A DNA stretch of 64,000 nucleotides from Paroedura picta (Eukaryota; Chordata; Lepidosauria; Squamata; Gekkonidae), in NCBI RefSeq assembly GCF_049243985.1, contig NC_135386.1, positions 11,927,328 through 11,991,327 of the forward strand, read 5' to 3'. The position numbers and the translations under genes are program-made. Below the pieces are notes generated by a model. It worked only from the letters and a program-made list of their open reading frames with translations. It was not told the origin of the DNA and did no database searches. This document shows, one piece after another, positions 10,371 through 21,050 of the stretch; positions within the stretch are counted from its first letter, which is position 1, and each line of letters starts with the position of its first letter.

Positions 10371-10655
10371 CACTTCTTGTGGCGCAGAGTGGTAAGGCAG
10401 CCGACATGCTGTCTGAAGCTCTGACCAGGAGGCTGGGAGTTCGATCCCAGCAGCCGGCTCAAGGTTGACTCAGCCTTCCATCCTTCCAAGGTCAGTAAAA
10501 TGAGGAACCAGCTTGCTGGGGGGTAAACAGTAATGACTGGGGAAGGCACTAGCAAACCACCCGGTATTGAGTCTGCCATAAAAACTCTAGAGGGTGTCAC
10601 CCCAAGGGTCAGGCATGACCTGGTGCTTGCACAGGGGGTATCTTACCTTTTTATT
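10371..10655 (+). mobile_element. Sauria-type SINE (tRNA head, BovB-like tail)
   Basis: The head has an A box-like TGGCGCAGAGTGGTAAGG and a B box GGGAGTTCGATCCC at 10434-10447. The body contains GGCACTAGCAAACCACCC and GCCATAAAAACTCTAGAG. The 3' end reads GGTCAGGCATGACC then GGTGCTTGCACAGGGGG and a pyrimidine-rich tail. Sauria SINEs are known to be mobilised by BovB, and an apparently intact BovB lies at 43857-47073 in this window. Confidence 0.8.
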
Positions 10656-10842
10656 CCAGGTGCTGCAAAAACATAAAGCATCTTATTTTTATCAAACAGT
10701 TTCCAATATGTTGGGTGTCCGTTAAATCTTCCAGGACTTCTTCCATACCCAGGAAGAATAACAGTATACATATTAATTCCCTTTTGGGTTTCAGGCAGAA
10801 CATAATATAGGCAGGTACAGTTATGATGCCCATGAAAAAGCT
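10656..10842. other. unassigned DNA
   Basis: A 67-codon minus-strand frame crosses this stretch, but no family resemblance or splice context supports it. Confidence 0.3.
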
Positions 10843-11480
10843 TCACCTAGGCCAGAGGATGCATAAAGATATTAAAAATAGGAGGGGAGAGCACTGTGCC
10901 CTGCAGAACTCCACACGGGAGCAAGCAAGAGTGCGATGATTCATCCCCCACTGCGGCCCTCTGTGTCCCGTTTTGGAGAAAGGAGTGTATCTTGCACAAA
11001 GCTGTGCTCCATGTCCCCATTCCGGCAAGGTGGTGGACCAGCAATTCGTGGTTGAACACATCAAATACGGCCGACGGATGTAACAAAATGAGGATGGCTG
11101 AACCACCTCGACCCAGCTGGTGACGGGGATCATCCAATAGGGCAACCAGCACCATCTCCACCCCGTGGCCAGGATGGAAGCCGGACTGGTATGGGTTGAG
11201 GGCTGAAGTTTCTTCCAAGAACACCAGGAGCTGGGCCTCAGCACCCCGTTCAAGTACCTTGCCCAGAAACACAAGATGCAAAACCGGGTGGTCCTGCAGG
11301 TCCAGAGATGGTTTCTTAAGGAGAGGGCAAACCACCACCTCCTTCAGCAGCACAGGGAAAGGGAGAGATTAACAGTGTCCCTGAGCTGGCTTCCTATCCG
11401 CTGGGGAGCCAATACGGACAGGGAACAAGGGAGCAAGTAGAACCCTCTCTGACCCCAGCAAGTTGTCCACTTTGGATTAA
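10843..11480 (-). mobile_element. L2-like LINE, reverse-transcriptase fragment
   Basis: A minus-strand frame at 11353-10847 (168 codons) reads as the first RT motifs of an L2-clade element: CPLLKKPSLD, FLGKVLERG, NPYQSGFHPGHGVEMVLVAL, SAVFDVFNHELL and CGVLQGTVLSPPIFNIFMHP. The YADD motif is not present because the copy ends before it. A second overlapping frame indicates at least one frameshift. It is an inactive, 5'- and 3'-incomplete copy. Confidence 0.75.
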
Positions 11481-11764
11481 AAAAGCCACCTGAAGCCACC
11501 AAACATCACCTCTGGTTCCCTTTCTGTATTAAATGTAGCAGGAAGGTCACAGTGGAGCAAAAAAAAAGCTCACAAATGCCTCACAGCCTAAATTCAATTT
11601 CCTACTAATTTGGCGCCTCTCCTCAAGGGTGGTAAGAGACCGAACCACCCTAAACAATTGGGCTGGCAGATGCAGTTTCCATGGCAAAGACATCTCATTT
11701 TGCCACTTTCTCGTTTGCTCTCATAAGCAAGGGATAAGATGCTCTTGTTGCCTCATCACAAGTT
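11481..11764. other. unassigned DNA
   Basis: No element is recognised. It may include a decayed upstream part of the L2-like copy. Confidence 0.3.
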
Positions 11765-11957
11765 CTCCACCATATCCACTCAACAGACACCCTGTGCGGT
11801 AGGTGAGGCTGAGAGAGCTTTGACAGGACTGCTCTGTGAGAACAGCACTATCAGGGCTGTGATGAGCCCAAGGTCCCCTAGCTGGCTGCATGTGGAGGAG
11901 TGGAGAATCAAACCTGGCTTGCTAGATTAGAAGTCACTGCTCTTAACCAATACACCA
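11765..11957 (-). mobile_element. tRNA-derived SINE (type A), old copy
   Basis: On the plus strand, CAACAGACACCCTGTGCGGT, GAGAGCTTTGACAGGACTGC, CCCAAGGTCCCCTAGCTGGC and TAGATTAGAAGTCACTGCTC match the family copy at 25126-25416 with many changes. The tRNA-like head is on the right (minus strand). Confidence 0.7.
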
Positions 11958-12798
11958 CAAAGGGACAGGGGCTCTCCCCACAGACTGTCTAGCATACATG
12001 TAGCTCCAGATTTAGTAGGGGCCACATGGGGAGGGCCCCTTCCTTCAAGGGTCAGGGCAGCCAGAACACCTTGTTAGATTACCAGCCAGGATAAGTTTGC
12101 CTATTGGTCTAAAAGAAATAATTTGGGCAGCTCTCATGCATAAGAGAGATCTAATATGCACCAATCAGCAGGTGGCATCTTCTGTGTCAAGCCCAGACAC
12201 TGATGGGCCATGACATTTATGGGCCATGAAAGGGGACAAGGGCCAGAGCATTGGCCACTAATCATGGCAGATGTCTCAAGAAAACAGAGGTCCCTAAAAA
12301 CCTTTTCCTCCAGGAATAAGAATATGGAAAATTGATCCCTGAAGGGAAGCTGGTTGTGCAAGCTATAAATTTGACACCCTTGGCTGCAAGAAGATTGTCT
12401 GCTCTTATTGAGGTTATGAGATTGCATTTTCCTTGAACTCTCCTTTCGCTTTGCTGGTTGCTTTGTTTACAGTGTATTCAGGGGAAAGAGGGCATTTAAC
12501 AACTGGAAGGATTATACAGGCAGTGGCCATTCAAGCTCTCCCCACTCAATTCTGTTAAAGACAACCCTGCCCCTCCCCCATTGCACTGGGCTCCCTATGC
12601 TGATAAGGCTATATATTCTCTTGCATTCATTTACAGATTTCAGCCCAGCTGCCTCTATAGATATATGCTTGTGGCTGGATGGCTTATTATAAACAAAATG
12701 TGTCTATCTGCACTCATACATTTCAAGCCATCTCAACCAATGACTCCATCTAGCCACCTATTGCCTTGCTCTTGGGCAAAGAAGGCCTTATTGATGCT
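11958..12798. other. unassigned DNA
   Basis: Nothing recognisable is present. Frames at 12134-12427 and 12581-12859 have no family resemblance. Confidence 0.3.
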
Positions 12799-12935
12799 GA
12801 CTAAAGATCTCACCTGGATGACTCAGGCTAGCCTGAGCTCACCAGACCTTGGCAGCTAAACAGGGTTGTTGTCAGACTCTGCATGGTCACTTTGAGGTTG
12901 CAGTGGAAAAATCCCAGCACATCCCTGGGAGATCT
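12799..12935 (+). mobile_element. 5S-rRNA-derived SINE, degraded
   Basis: GGCTAGCCTGAGCTCACCAG then CCTTGGCAGCTAAACAGGGT is a diverged 5S rRNA internal control region in plus orientation, followed by a SINE body (TTTGAGGTTGCAGTGG). Confidence 0.45.
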
Positions 12936-13095
12936 CTTTGTTTAAGCTGGGCTCCTACACAGTTCCCATCTCTTCAGGAAGAGAAAGAGCTGATCAGTAT
13001 GTGTCCTTTGCTCAAGCAAGGAGAAACGCATTTAGACTCTCTACTCTCTCCATGTTGTCTGCCTGCAGCCTAGCCACAAGAGGCTTGCAATGTGA

Positions 13096-13172
13096 ATCAT
13101 GGAATCATAGAGCTGGAAGGGACCCCCAGGGTTATGTAGTCCAACCCCCTGCACAAAGCAGGAACTCACAGC
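13096..13172 (-). mobile_element. CR1 3' tail fragment
   Basis: Reverse-oriented CR1 terminus: GAATCATAGAGCTGGAAGGG then GTAGTCCAACCCCCTGCAC. The coding part is absent. Confidence 0.75.
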
Positions 13173-13372
13173 TACCTTTGAGAGTTTACACCAAGTCTAA
13201 TAAAATAAGCCTAACAAGTTAAAACTCTTTACAGCAACTCTAACAAAATCATCACAACTCATAACACTAGATTTGAGTCTAGTAGTAACTTAGAGCAGTG
13301 TTTTCTAAGTGGGGTTTGTAACTACTCTGTAAGCGTTTGTATTCTGCTTCAGTAAGGTTCTTTCACCCACCA
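13173..13372. other. unassigned DNA
   Basis: No element is recognised between the CR1 tail and the L2-like fragment. Confidence 0.3.
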
Positions 13373-13795
13373 GTAGCCCTTCTGTCTTCTTGGGATTAAG
13401 CTTCAGTTTATTAGCCTGCATCCCCTTCAAAACAGCCTCAAGGCACTACTTGGGGTTTCACAAGCCTCACCGAGATCAGCTGGAAGTGGAAGATGGAGCT
13501 AAGTCTCATCCACATATAGGTGATAACCCCAGCCCAGTCTCTCGATGACCTTGCCCTGTGGTTTCTTGTAGATATTAAAGAGCAAAGGGTACAAAACGGA
13601 ACTCTGCAAGGCCCCATAGTAGCAGACCCCCAGCACCACCTTCTGAAACCAACCTTGCAGATAGGACTCAAACCACTGCATAATGGTGCCTCCTAATCCC
13701 AGCCCAGATAAGCAGCCCAGACGGATTCCATGATTGATGGAATGCAAAACCACTGGGAGGTCCTTACTCACTTCTCTCAGTACAAGTCATCTACT
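13373..13795 (-). mobile_element. L2-like LINE, reverse-transcriptase fragment
   Basis: The minus strand encodes SINHGIRLGCLSGLGLGG, WFESYLQGWFQKVVLG and SSVLYPLLFNIYKKP (90-codon frame 13771-13499), then YHLYVDET, a degraded form of the catalytic YADD region, then ANKLKLNPKKTEGLLVG. This is the same clade as the copy at 10843-11480, covering the next RT segment. It is inactive. Confidence 0.72.
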
Positions 13796-13796
13796 A

Positions 13797-13877
13797 GGGC
13801 AGAAGAGGCCAAATGGTGGCTCTCCAGATGTCCATGGACATGAACTGGCTGGCAGGGGCTCCTGGTAATTGTAGTCC
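13797..13877. mobile_element. degraded hAT MITE
   Basis: GGCTCTCCAGATGTCCATGG, GGCTGGCAGGGGCTCCTGG and AATTGTAGTCCC are the arms of the palindromic hAT MITE, shortened. The right terminus is missing. Confidence 0.55.
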
Positions 13878-14014
13878 CTAGGGTGACCAAGGTGGTTTTA
13901 GTCCCATGACCAGGCCTGTCCTAGATTGGAAGAGACCTAAACCGTTTGCCTCCCCCAGGAAACCTTGGAATTGTCCACCCACTACCCATTTAACTATCTC
14001 CTGTGCCTGGGTGG

Positions 14015-14240
14015 ACTTGTTCTATTTTAAGCCGCCATCCCTCTATTTTTCTCCCAAACTGGAACTCAGAGCAGCTTAGGTCATTCTCCCCACCCATATT
14101 ATTCTCATGACAACTACCCTGTGAGGTAGGATAGGCAAATTGATTGGCCCAAGGTCATCCAGTGAGTTTCCGTGGCAGAGTGAGGAGTTCAAAGCTGGGT
14201 CTCCCACAGCCTCATCAGACACTCTGATCTGACCCCTGAT
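14015..14240 (-). mobile_element. tRNA-derived SINE, old copy
   Basis: On the plus strand, TTTTAAGCCGCCATCCC, ACTACCCTGTGAGGTAGGAT, GCCCAAGGTCATCCAGTGAG and GAGGAGTTCAAAGCTGGGTC match a reverse-oriented tRNA-derived SINE. The B box is near 14190. Confidence 0.6.
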
Positions 14241-14439
14241 GCTATTTCCCCAATTGCTAAGAGCAAAGCAGGCTGTAGAATGGGAACCTGCCAGCCTAGG
14301 CCTGGGGTTCCCAAATTCCTTCCCCAACAGCTCCAGCTGGAAGGATTGGGTACTAACTGATGGGAAGGACCTTCACCTGAGACCCAGCATGTCCTCTTTA
14401 TTTTCAGTAACCAAACACATTGTAATGCCCCCATGAATG

Positions 14440-14570
14440 AAAATGGCCTGCACAACAACCCTCTGAGGCAGTTTAGGCTAAGAGAGGCTGGCTCAAGATC
14501 ACTCAATAAGGTTCATGGGGATTTGAACCCAGCCTCCCCGGTTATGGCTCTGATTATATTCTGGCTTCAC
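14440..14570 (-). mobile_element. tRNA-derived SINE fragment
   Basis: CACAACAACCCTCTGAGGCA, CTAAGAGAGGCTGGCTCAAG and GGATTTGAACCCAGCC are the SINE body and a reverse-strand B box (GGGTTCAAATCC). Confidence 0.55.
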
Positions 14571-16281
14571 CCAGACTCTATATTCACAGCCAGCTGCCAT
14601 ATTTCTCCAGGCCTGGTCTCTAGCCTCCCCCCCCCCCATTCTCTTCCTGACAAAGGAAAACAGAAGGGGGAAGAAATTCCTCATTGTTTTATGCGGGGGG
14701 GGGGCAGATCTCAGCAAGGCAGACTGAAAGGTGAAGCAATTTGAGTTCTCCAGAAGGCGCTCCGTCTGGACGCACAATGGGAACATCTGTGCTTCAGCCC
14801 AGCGCCTGGACGTTGCTCTGGCCGCAGTGCAGGTCTGGCGTCAAGTCATGACAGGGGTGGTCTTGATGAGGTCCTCTCCCCACTGGGCCCCGGCTGCTCA
14901 GAAACCCGGCTGGGCTGCCACTCACAGTCACTCCGCAATCCGCCAGCTTTGAACCGCGGCTCTAAATCCCTCCCTTCTGCGTGGAGCCAGGCATACTTCA
15001 AGCACAGAAGTGACCCACGTGAGGAGGTGGGAAGGAGCAGAACGCCTGGAAACAGGCGACCCTCTGTCACGTCCATGAAAAGAGGTTTCATGAGCCCCCA
15101 GCTTGAAACATCCTGTTACCAGGATCCCAGCTGCAGGCAGGTTCAATCCATTCCCTGTTCCTAGCAATGCAAATAATTCTGTGTAAATCGTGGTTGTCAT
15201 CCGTACAACAATCAATGCAGAGGGGCCTCAGATATACAGAACATGCCCACTCCTCCAAGACAGGCACTCTGCATGCGGTACATGTTTCTGCAATACAGGG
15301 GCCTGCTGTTCTGTGGTGTTTTAATCCCCCAGGTTTATTGGAAAGGCATGGGGGTAATATAGACTCCCCAAGTCAATTGAATGGAGAAGAACTACAGCAA
15401 GAGGGGAAGAAGCAGGTGCCGGAGTGGGGTGGGGAGTATCTCCCACGAATTTGTCTCAACCCCCTGCTTCTTGTGTATGAGGCTGACACACACAAATACC
15501 ACTGCAATATGGAAGCAAAAAGAAAAACTCAAAGGTTGGTTTTGCACAAGCACTAAATGAAAACTGGGGATTTTCCAGTCGAAGCAGCAAGGGTAAGAAA
15601 CCGTAAGTAAAACAGTGCGCCTTTATTCATCATGAGTCCGTAGGTACAGTTCAAAAACAAGAGGTCTTAAAGAACTGGCGGAGAAAGGGAGATTAGATCA
15701 TTTATAGAGCCAATTTTTCACACTTTAAGGCAGCCCAAGATTGTCCTAAAATGATACTAGGACATTGCCCTGTGTAACTGTGGACTGACCTTTTCTGTGT
15801 CCCTGTTGTCCAAAGGGATTGACATTTACAGGTAAACAGACAAAGGTCCCTTCTGCTGGTGGCCTGGAACTTCTGTTTTTAGCATACTGGGTCTTTTCCT
15901 GTCTAAAATAGGTGGTGCAAACATAAACCACACAAACTTTTCCATGAAGCCCTAAAAATGGAATGTGATGCTTACCTGCTGGTTACTTTCCTTGTGACAG
16001 AATCAACACATCCTTGGACTAGGGGTGTGCAGCTGGGGCTTTGCTACTCAACCACCAATCCAAACCAAGCCTGTTTATAAATATCACAAATGCGCTGATC
16101 GGAAAATAATTATTTCTTTTCACGAGCGGCCAGAAACTTTTCCATTCTTTCAGTGATTCCACAATGTTGCTGGATCATTTTGTTTTCAGAGGTGGCAGGC
16201 GGGTCAACAAGAGGCAAAAGTGACTAAGCAGGTAAGTACCTTACAAGGTAGGTATCCAGATGGGCAGCACATTGGTCTGAA
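14571..16281. other. unassigned DNA
   Basis: No transposon or gene is recognised. Homopolymer C and G runs lie near 14631 and 14695. Frames here are short and overlapping. Confidence 0.3.
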
Positions 16282-16382
16282 GCTACAGAACAAAGTTGGA
16301 CTCCAGGGGAACCTTTTGGACCAACCAAGTTTCATTCTAGGTATAAGCTTTCGGCTGCATGCCCATTTCTTCAGAGTATCTT
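16282..16382. repeat. unclassified interspersed repeat (CCAACACGGCTACCC family)
   Basis: ACAGAACAAAGTTGGACTCC, GGGAACCTTTTGGACCAACC and TATAAGCTTTCGGCTGCATG parallel the copy at 37597-37730. Confidence 0.5.
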
Positions 16383-16608
16383 AGATAAAGATGTCATCGA
16401 AATAGGATCGTGTGTGCTGATTGCGATTGCTATATATGGTGCTTCTACCTTCTGGCTCTGAGGTGGTTTTTTTTTTAATTTCTATATATGTATGATGTAT
16501 ATGTATAATTTCATTCTTCCAGGGTGCAACTGCTGTGGTTGTGCTTGCACCTGCTGACAGACAGGCAGGGCAGCTGTGAAGACTGGGCAGGGAAGGGTGG
16601 CATAGAAA

Positions 16609-16609
16609 A

Positions 16610-16651
<42 letters not shown>

Positions 16652-16673
16652 TAATAACAACAATAACAACAAT

Positions 16674-16718
<45 letters not shown>

Positions 16719-16739
16719 AACAATAACAATAACAATAAC

Positions 16740-16794
<55 letters not shown>
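16609..16794. repeat. compound AAT/AAC microsatellite
   Basis: A trinucleotide array of about 185 bp: AAT units at both ends and AAC units in the middle, with mixed AAT-AAC dimers at both boundaries. The long low-complexity frames on both strands here (runs of N, Y or L) are products of the array and not genes. Confidence 0.97.
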
Positions 16795-17228
16795 TGTTAT
16801 AGAGGCAGAAGCTATGGCCTCCGCGATGAACAGCTGCAGGCAGTGAGGACCAAGACATGATATGCTGATATGGGGGAGGTCCTTACTGGGGTGGGTCATT
16901 ATCACGCATAATTCAAGGCTTTCATAGATTCCTGCAGACACCAGTGTGTAGGCAAGAAGGTCCTTTCTACAGCTGATGGCCTTCTGAGAAAGTGCTGGAT
17001 GTGCCAATGAAATTGGCTGCACATTCTGCAGAGCAAACTGCAAAATCCCATCTGTCTTAATGCAGAATATTATTCCTTCTGTTGAGCACACAAAGTCCTG
17101 TTTATTCTGGGGAAATGTGCACATTTTCACTGGGGGCCGTTGGTTCAATCCTTAAACGGTTTGCATGCCGAAGAATGGCCCAAAGCAATTTAGGCACAGA
17201 AAAATAAAACGAAGCAGCCCAAGTTTGC
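16795..17228. other. unassigned DNA
   Basis: Nothing recognisable is present. Confidence 0.3.
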
Positions 17229-18060
17229 CACCTAGTGGTCAATAGTGACACTGCGACTCTTCCACCATAAAGGTATGAAAGTTGAACATGGAAGTAAGCA
17301 GACAGACTGAACATTCCCAAGTGCCCCAACTGTTCCTTGTGGGGCTGAACCCCCAGACCTCCTTGCTCTTTTCTGCACCTGTTCTATTCTGTTCACATCC
17401 TTTTTGAAGTGAGGCCTCCAGAATTGCACACAGGACTCCAGGGGTGGCCTGACCAATGCAGTAGACAGTGGGACTGTGACATCTGGTGATTTTGATGGGA
17501 TGGCTGCATTTGCCTTCTTTACTGCCACATCACCCTGTCTGCTCATATTTAGCTTCCAGTCCACAAATACCCCAAGATCTTGTTCATACACCCTGAAAAC
17601 CCAGCAGTGTAACCCCTCTCCATTATGTGTGCTTCTCATTTTTGTTATCCAGATGTAGCACTCCTTGTTGAATTGCACCTTGTTCACATCTGCTTTCCCA
17701 GGGTGTTCAGATCTCCTTGAATTCTATCTCTGTCTTTTGGGGTGTTTGCTACTCCTCCCAATGTGCTGTCATCTGCGTATTTAACCAGATCATTTATAAA
17801 AAATGATATTGAAAAGTAACAGGCCCAGAACTGCACCAGACAGCTCTCTCCAATCAGATTAAATGCCATTGACAACTACTCTTTAGGTGCAGTTCTCCAA
17901 CCTGGACTGGATGATAAACAAAAGCTCTGCAAGCTCTCTGCAAGCTCTCTAAGTTCCTGGAGCACTGTTGGGGGCATACCACCTGGCCTGAGGGGTCTGT
18001 ACTCATCCAGCGCCAACAGGTGTCTCTAAACAACCTCTCCAACTATGTCAGCCAGCTGTG
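17229..18060 (-). mobile_element. CR1-like LINE fragment, degraded
   Basis: Minus-strand frames give KYADDSTLGGVANTPKDRDR (17875-17684), then LGVFVDWKLNMSRQGDVAVK and CVQFWRPHFKKDVNRIEQVQ (17687-17232). This is the CR1 order of the RT catalytic YADD followed by the C-terminal domain. Two frames and a gap relative to the copy at 32513 show frameshifts and deletions. The part from 17880 to 18060 is weaker and may be an upstream RT piece. Confidence 0.75.
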
Positions 18061-18372
18061 CCTTGCCTGCTACCATCTCGAAATGAGTCTGCTCTCTTCC
18101 TCGGAGAAAAACGGAGGCAAAATAGGCACTGAGCCTTTCTGCTTTTCTTCTATCCTTTATCAGATCTTCAGATCCAGACAGAATTGTCTGTTCAGGTCCA
18201 GGTGAGCTTCCAGTTCTTCAGCCGGCGTTGAGTTGTGGAATATGGTGAAGAGGAAGGCATTGAGGCGAAGATTTAGGTTTTGCAGATGGGCAAGGGACTT
18301 TCGAGCAGTCAGTCTCCATCCTGGCAACGGTGTTGTGTGGATAAAACGGGAGGGAGCCATTTGTGCCACCCT
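18061..18372. other. unassigned DNA
   Basis: Nothing recognisable is present. Confidence 0.3.
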
Positions 18373-18448
18373 GTGGAATTCATGACTCTTTGTGGAATTC
18401 ATGACTCTTTGTGGAATTCATGACTGTTTGTGGAATTCATGACTCCGT
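18373..18448. repeat. 19-bp tandem repeat, four copies
   Basis: The unit GTGGAATTCATGACTCTTT is repeated four times with minor changes in the last two copies. Confidence 0.9.
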
Positions 18449-18798
18449 GGACAGGTGGGCAGAATTTAGGGGCATTTCTTATGGAACTGACATGGTACAA
18501 AGGGAATGTTTCTTATAGATACATTTGCAGGGAAATTTATTATGGTAAGCTGGTATGGCTGATTTCGTGATTAGATGCGTGGTAGAGGATTGGTGACAGT
18601 GCTGGGTTAGGGCTGGGGAGGCTCAGGAGAAAACCCCCACTTGCCTGCGGAAGCTCATGGGAAGCCTTTGGGCCAGTCTCCTTTTCTCGCTCTCTCCGCC
18701 AGGCCTGCCTCCCAGGAGGCAGAATGAAGGAGGGGAGTATGAGGGAGGGAGGAAGGCCTTAGGGGAGGTGTGCAATGAAATGGAACAAGTAAATAATA
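18449..18798. other. unassigned DNA
   Basis: Nothing recognisable is present. The stretch 18640-18780 is purine-rich. Confidence 0.3.
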
Positions 18799-18880
18799 TA
18801 GAATCATAGAGCTGGAAGGCCCAGACAGGCCATCTAGTCCAACCCCCTGTTCAATGCAAGGTCATCCTCAAGCATCCAGG
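18799..18880 (-). mobile_element. CR1 3' tail fragment
   Basis: AGAATCATAGAGCTGGAAGG, CATCTAGTCCAACCCCCTG and CTCAAGCATCC form a reverse-oriented CR1 terminus. Confidence 0.78.
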
Positions 18881-19024
18881 GCCGAATCTGCACTGGGCTT
18901 TTTATCCTCTGTCAGCCCGAATAAAACCCCCCAATCTGCACTGTATTTGATTTCCATTTTGATATTGAATACAACGTCCATGATCGAGTCCATGGTGACA
19001 CTAAGTTTTCTCAGGGATATCAAA

Positions 19025-19383
19025 GACCAAAACGTATGTGGAAAGATTGGGGGAGCTTGGTCTGTTTAGCCTGGAGAGGAGATGACTGAGAGGAGATGAC
19101 TGATAACCACCTTCAAGTATTTAAAAGGCTGCCATATAGAGGATGGAGCAGAGTTGTTCTCTCTTGCCCCAGAGGGATGGACCAGAACAAATGGGATGAA
19201 ATTAATGCAAAAGAAATTCTGTCTAAACATCCGGAAGAAGTTTGACAGTTTGAGCAGTTTCTCAGTGGAACAGGCTTCCTTGGGAGGTGGTGAGTTCTCC
19301 ATCTTTGGAAATTTTTAAACAGAGGCTGGATACCCATCTGATGGAGAAGCTGATTCTGTGAAGATTCAAGGGGATGGCAGGTT
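19025..19383 (+). mobile_element. CR1-like ORF2 C-terminal remnant lacking its 3' end
   Basis: GGGGGAGCTTGGTCTGTTTA, CCACCTTCAAGTATTTAAAA, ATTCTGTCTAAACATCCGG and CCTTGGGAGGTGGTGAGTTC match the C-terminal coding segment of the CR1-like copies at 31901 (reverse) and 62048. It stops in GGGATGGCAGGTTACAG before the usual octamer tail, so its 3' end is lost. Confidence 0.72.
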
Positions 19384-19610
19384 ACAGGCATTTTCTTCTT
19401 CTTTGGCAATTTGAGTATTTCCCAGAGCGGGGTTCACAACTGTGTCTAGGGTTTGTAGTATCCGTCCTCCTGCTTAATTGGTTTGGGCACAAGAGCAGGG
19501 CCAGAAAAGAGGGGTCCGTGCTCCTTAACACCGTGACTAACCTCTTAAAGCATTTCTGTCTTCAAAGGAGAAAGAGCCCTCCTGCCGTGGAATTGGTGGG
19601 GCTGCTACTA

Positions 19611-19653
19611 GGGCTGGGCGCTTCAGCCGCTGAAGCGCCCAACCCTAGCTCCT
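19611..19653. repeat. short inverted repeat (20-bp arms)
   Basis: The left arm CTAGGGCTGGGCGCTTCAGC and the right arm GCTGAAGCGCCCAACCCTAG are complementary at 19 of 20 positions with almost no loop. A half arm (GAAGCGCCCAACCCTAA) recurs at 39644. It may be a tiny MITE. Confidence 0.7.
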
Positions 19654-19759
19654 ACCCCATCTCCAGCTGCTGCTCGGGACTGCCCCAGGGCCTTGTCCAC
19701 CAGCCCAGGAGAGAAGCCATCTTACCTGCTCAAGTCTGCAGATGCTGCTGCCGCTTGAG

Positions 19760-19895
19760 CTGGAGTAGTCAAACTGCGGCCCTCCAGATGTCCGTGGACT
19801 ACAATTCCCAGGAGCCCCTGCCAGCATTCGCTGGCAGGGGCTCCTGGGAATTGTAGTCCACGGACATCTGGAGGGCCGCAGTTTGACTACCCCTG
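19760..19895. mobile_element. palindromic hAT MITE (CAGGGGTAGTCAA family)
   Basis: A 136-bp palindrome with the same arms as the copy at 8371, flanked by perfect 8-bp duplications CGCTTGAG (19752-19759 and 19896-19903). This is the only copy with a clear duplication whose centre is TT rather than TA. Confidence 0.9.
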
Positions 19896-20463
19896 CGCTT
19901 GAGGGACAGGAGCACCGGTGGGCAAAGTAAGCTGACAGCCCAGTCATAAGTGGCGGGGCAACAGGAAAAGCCGTCAGGTGGTTTTCTAACAAAGACTCAC
20001 CCTCCCTTCCCTCCTTTCTCTCCTATGCTCTTCGTTTCATAGGCAGCTGACATGGTTATTACAGGATCAGGAGTATATTCTGAGCCCCCCCCCCCCCAAT
20101 TTTCTAGACCGAGTCATAATGGCTTTTGTTCATTAGCAAAAAGGTGTTGCTAGGAAACGTTTGTGGTATTCATTGGTTATCATCGTCTATTCTAGACCAA
20201 TCAGAAGTCATCCAGGCTCTGGTATAGGCGTGCACACACACACACACACACACACACACACCACGTAGCAACAAGGAGACTCACCTGGTGTTTGGGCTTT
20301 TCACTCTAGGCTCAGTAGGAAACGGATCAACCCTGCCTGGATTTTAATTTTTAACTGACTTGGCAAGACTGAATGAAGGAAAGCGTTTTATATTTCACAG
20401 TTTCAGCATCAAGTGCGGAGGGAGACACTGCTTTGAAAAGGCTACACACTTAACCCACAGTAA
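19896..20463. other. unassigned DNA with a CA microsatellite
   Basis: A CA dinucleotide array lies at about 20231-20261. The rest is not recognised. Confidence 0.45.
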
Positions 20464-20600
20464 ACAGGGTTGCCAATTCTGGGTTCAGAGATTCCTGGAG
20501 ATTTGGGGGCAGAGCCTGGGTAGGGTAGGATTGGGAGGGGTAGGACCTCAAGCAGATCCCATCTTTTTGAGCCTGTGGGCATCTTTGGAAGGGTGTAGCC
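20464..20600. mobile_element. MITE of the GTTGCCAAC family, fragment
   Basis: GGGTTGCCAATTCTGGG, GATTCCTGGAGATTTGGGGG and GGTAGGACCTCAAGCAGATC follow the family layout. The right inverted repeat is missing. Confidence 0.5.
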
Positions 20601-20887
20601 ACCAAAATGGCTGCCACAGGAGGCAGAACTGGACATGCCCACAAAGAAAGCCCAAGTGCAGGAACAAGAGGAGGGATGAAAACACGCTGGGGCAAAGAGC
20701 TTTGTGGGAGAATAAAATCAACCCTGCCCACTGAACTGATGTCATTTCAATCTCTGCATTGATCCCCAAAGGTCACAGTATGGAACAGTCAGGCTAGGGG
20801 ACCCCGAAGGCACTTTAAACAAGGCTGAAGAGGTCATGTGCCAGTAGTTTGGGGGAGTGTGCAGATTGCCCCAAAGCGTATCATATT

Positions 20888-21015
20888 GCCCAATAAATAT
20901 TTAGCAATTTTTTAAAAATCTAAAAAAAATGTATTAATTTCCACCCATTCAGGAAACCCTTCCAGGGTCATCAAGAAATTTCAAGGTTCCACGAAACCCT
21001 GGTTGAGATGGCCTG
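20888..21015. mobile_element. hAT-type element (CTTTCTCAA family), right part
   Basis: CCCAATAAATATTTAGC, GGAAACCCTTCCAGGG and GAAACCCTGGTTGAGATGGC match the right part of the element at 47420-47740. The following 8 bp GGCTAAAG have TA at the centre. The left end is not identified. Confidence 0.6.
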
Positions 21016-21050
21016 GGCTAAAGCTCCCTGGCTGATGTTTGTCTAGATAT

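Noticed and set aside
10371-10447. Possible tRNA gene
   Set aside because: A and B boxes are present, but the sequence continues as a SINE body and the acceptor stem does not pair.
16381-17148. 255-codon frame with long Tyr/Cys runs, and poly-Asn or poly-Leu frames on the same DNA
   Set aside because: All come from the AAT/AAC trinucleotide array, which has no stop codons in several frames.
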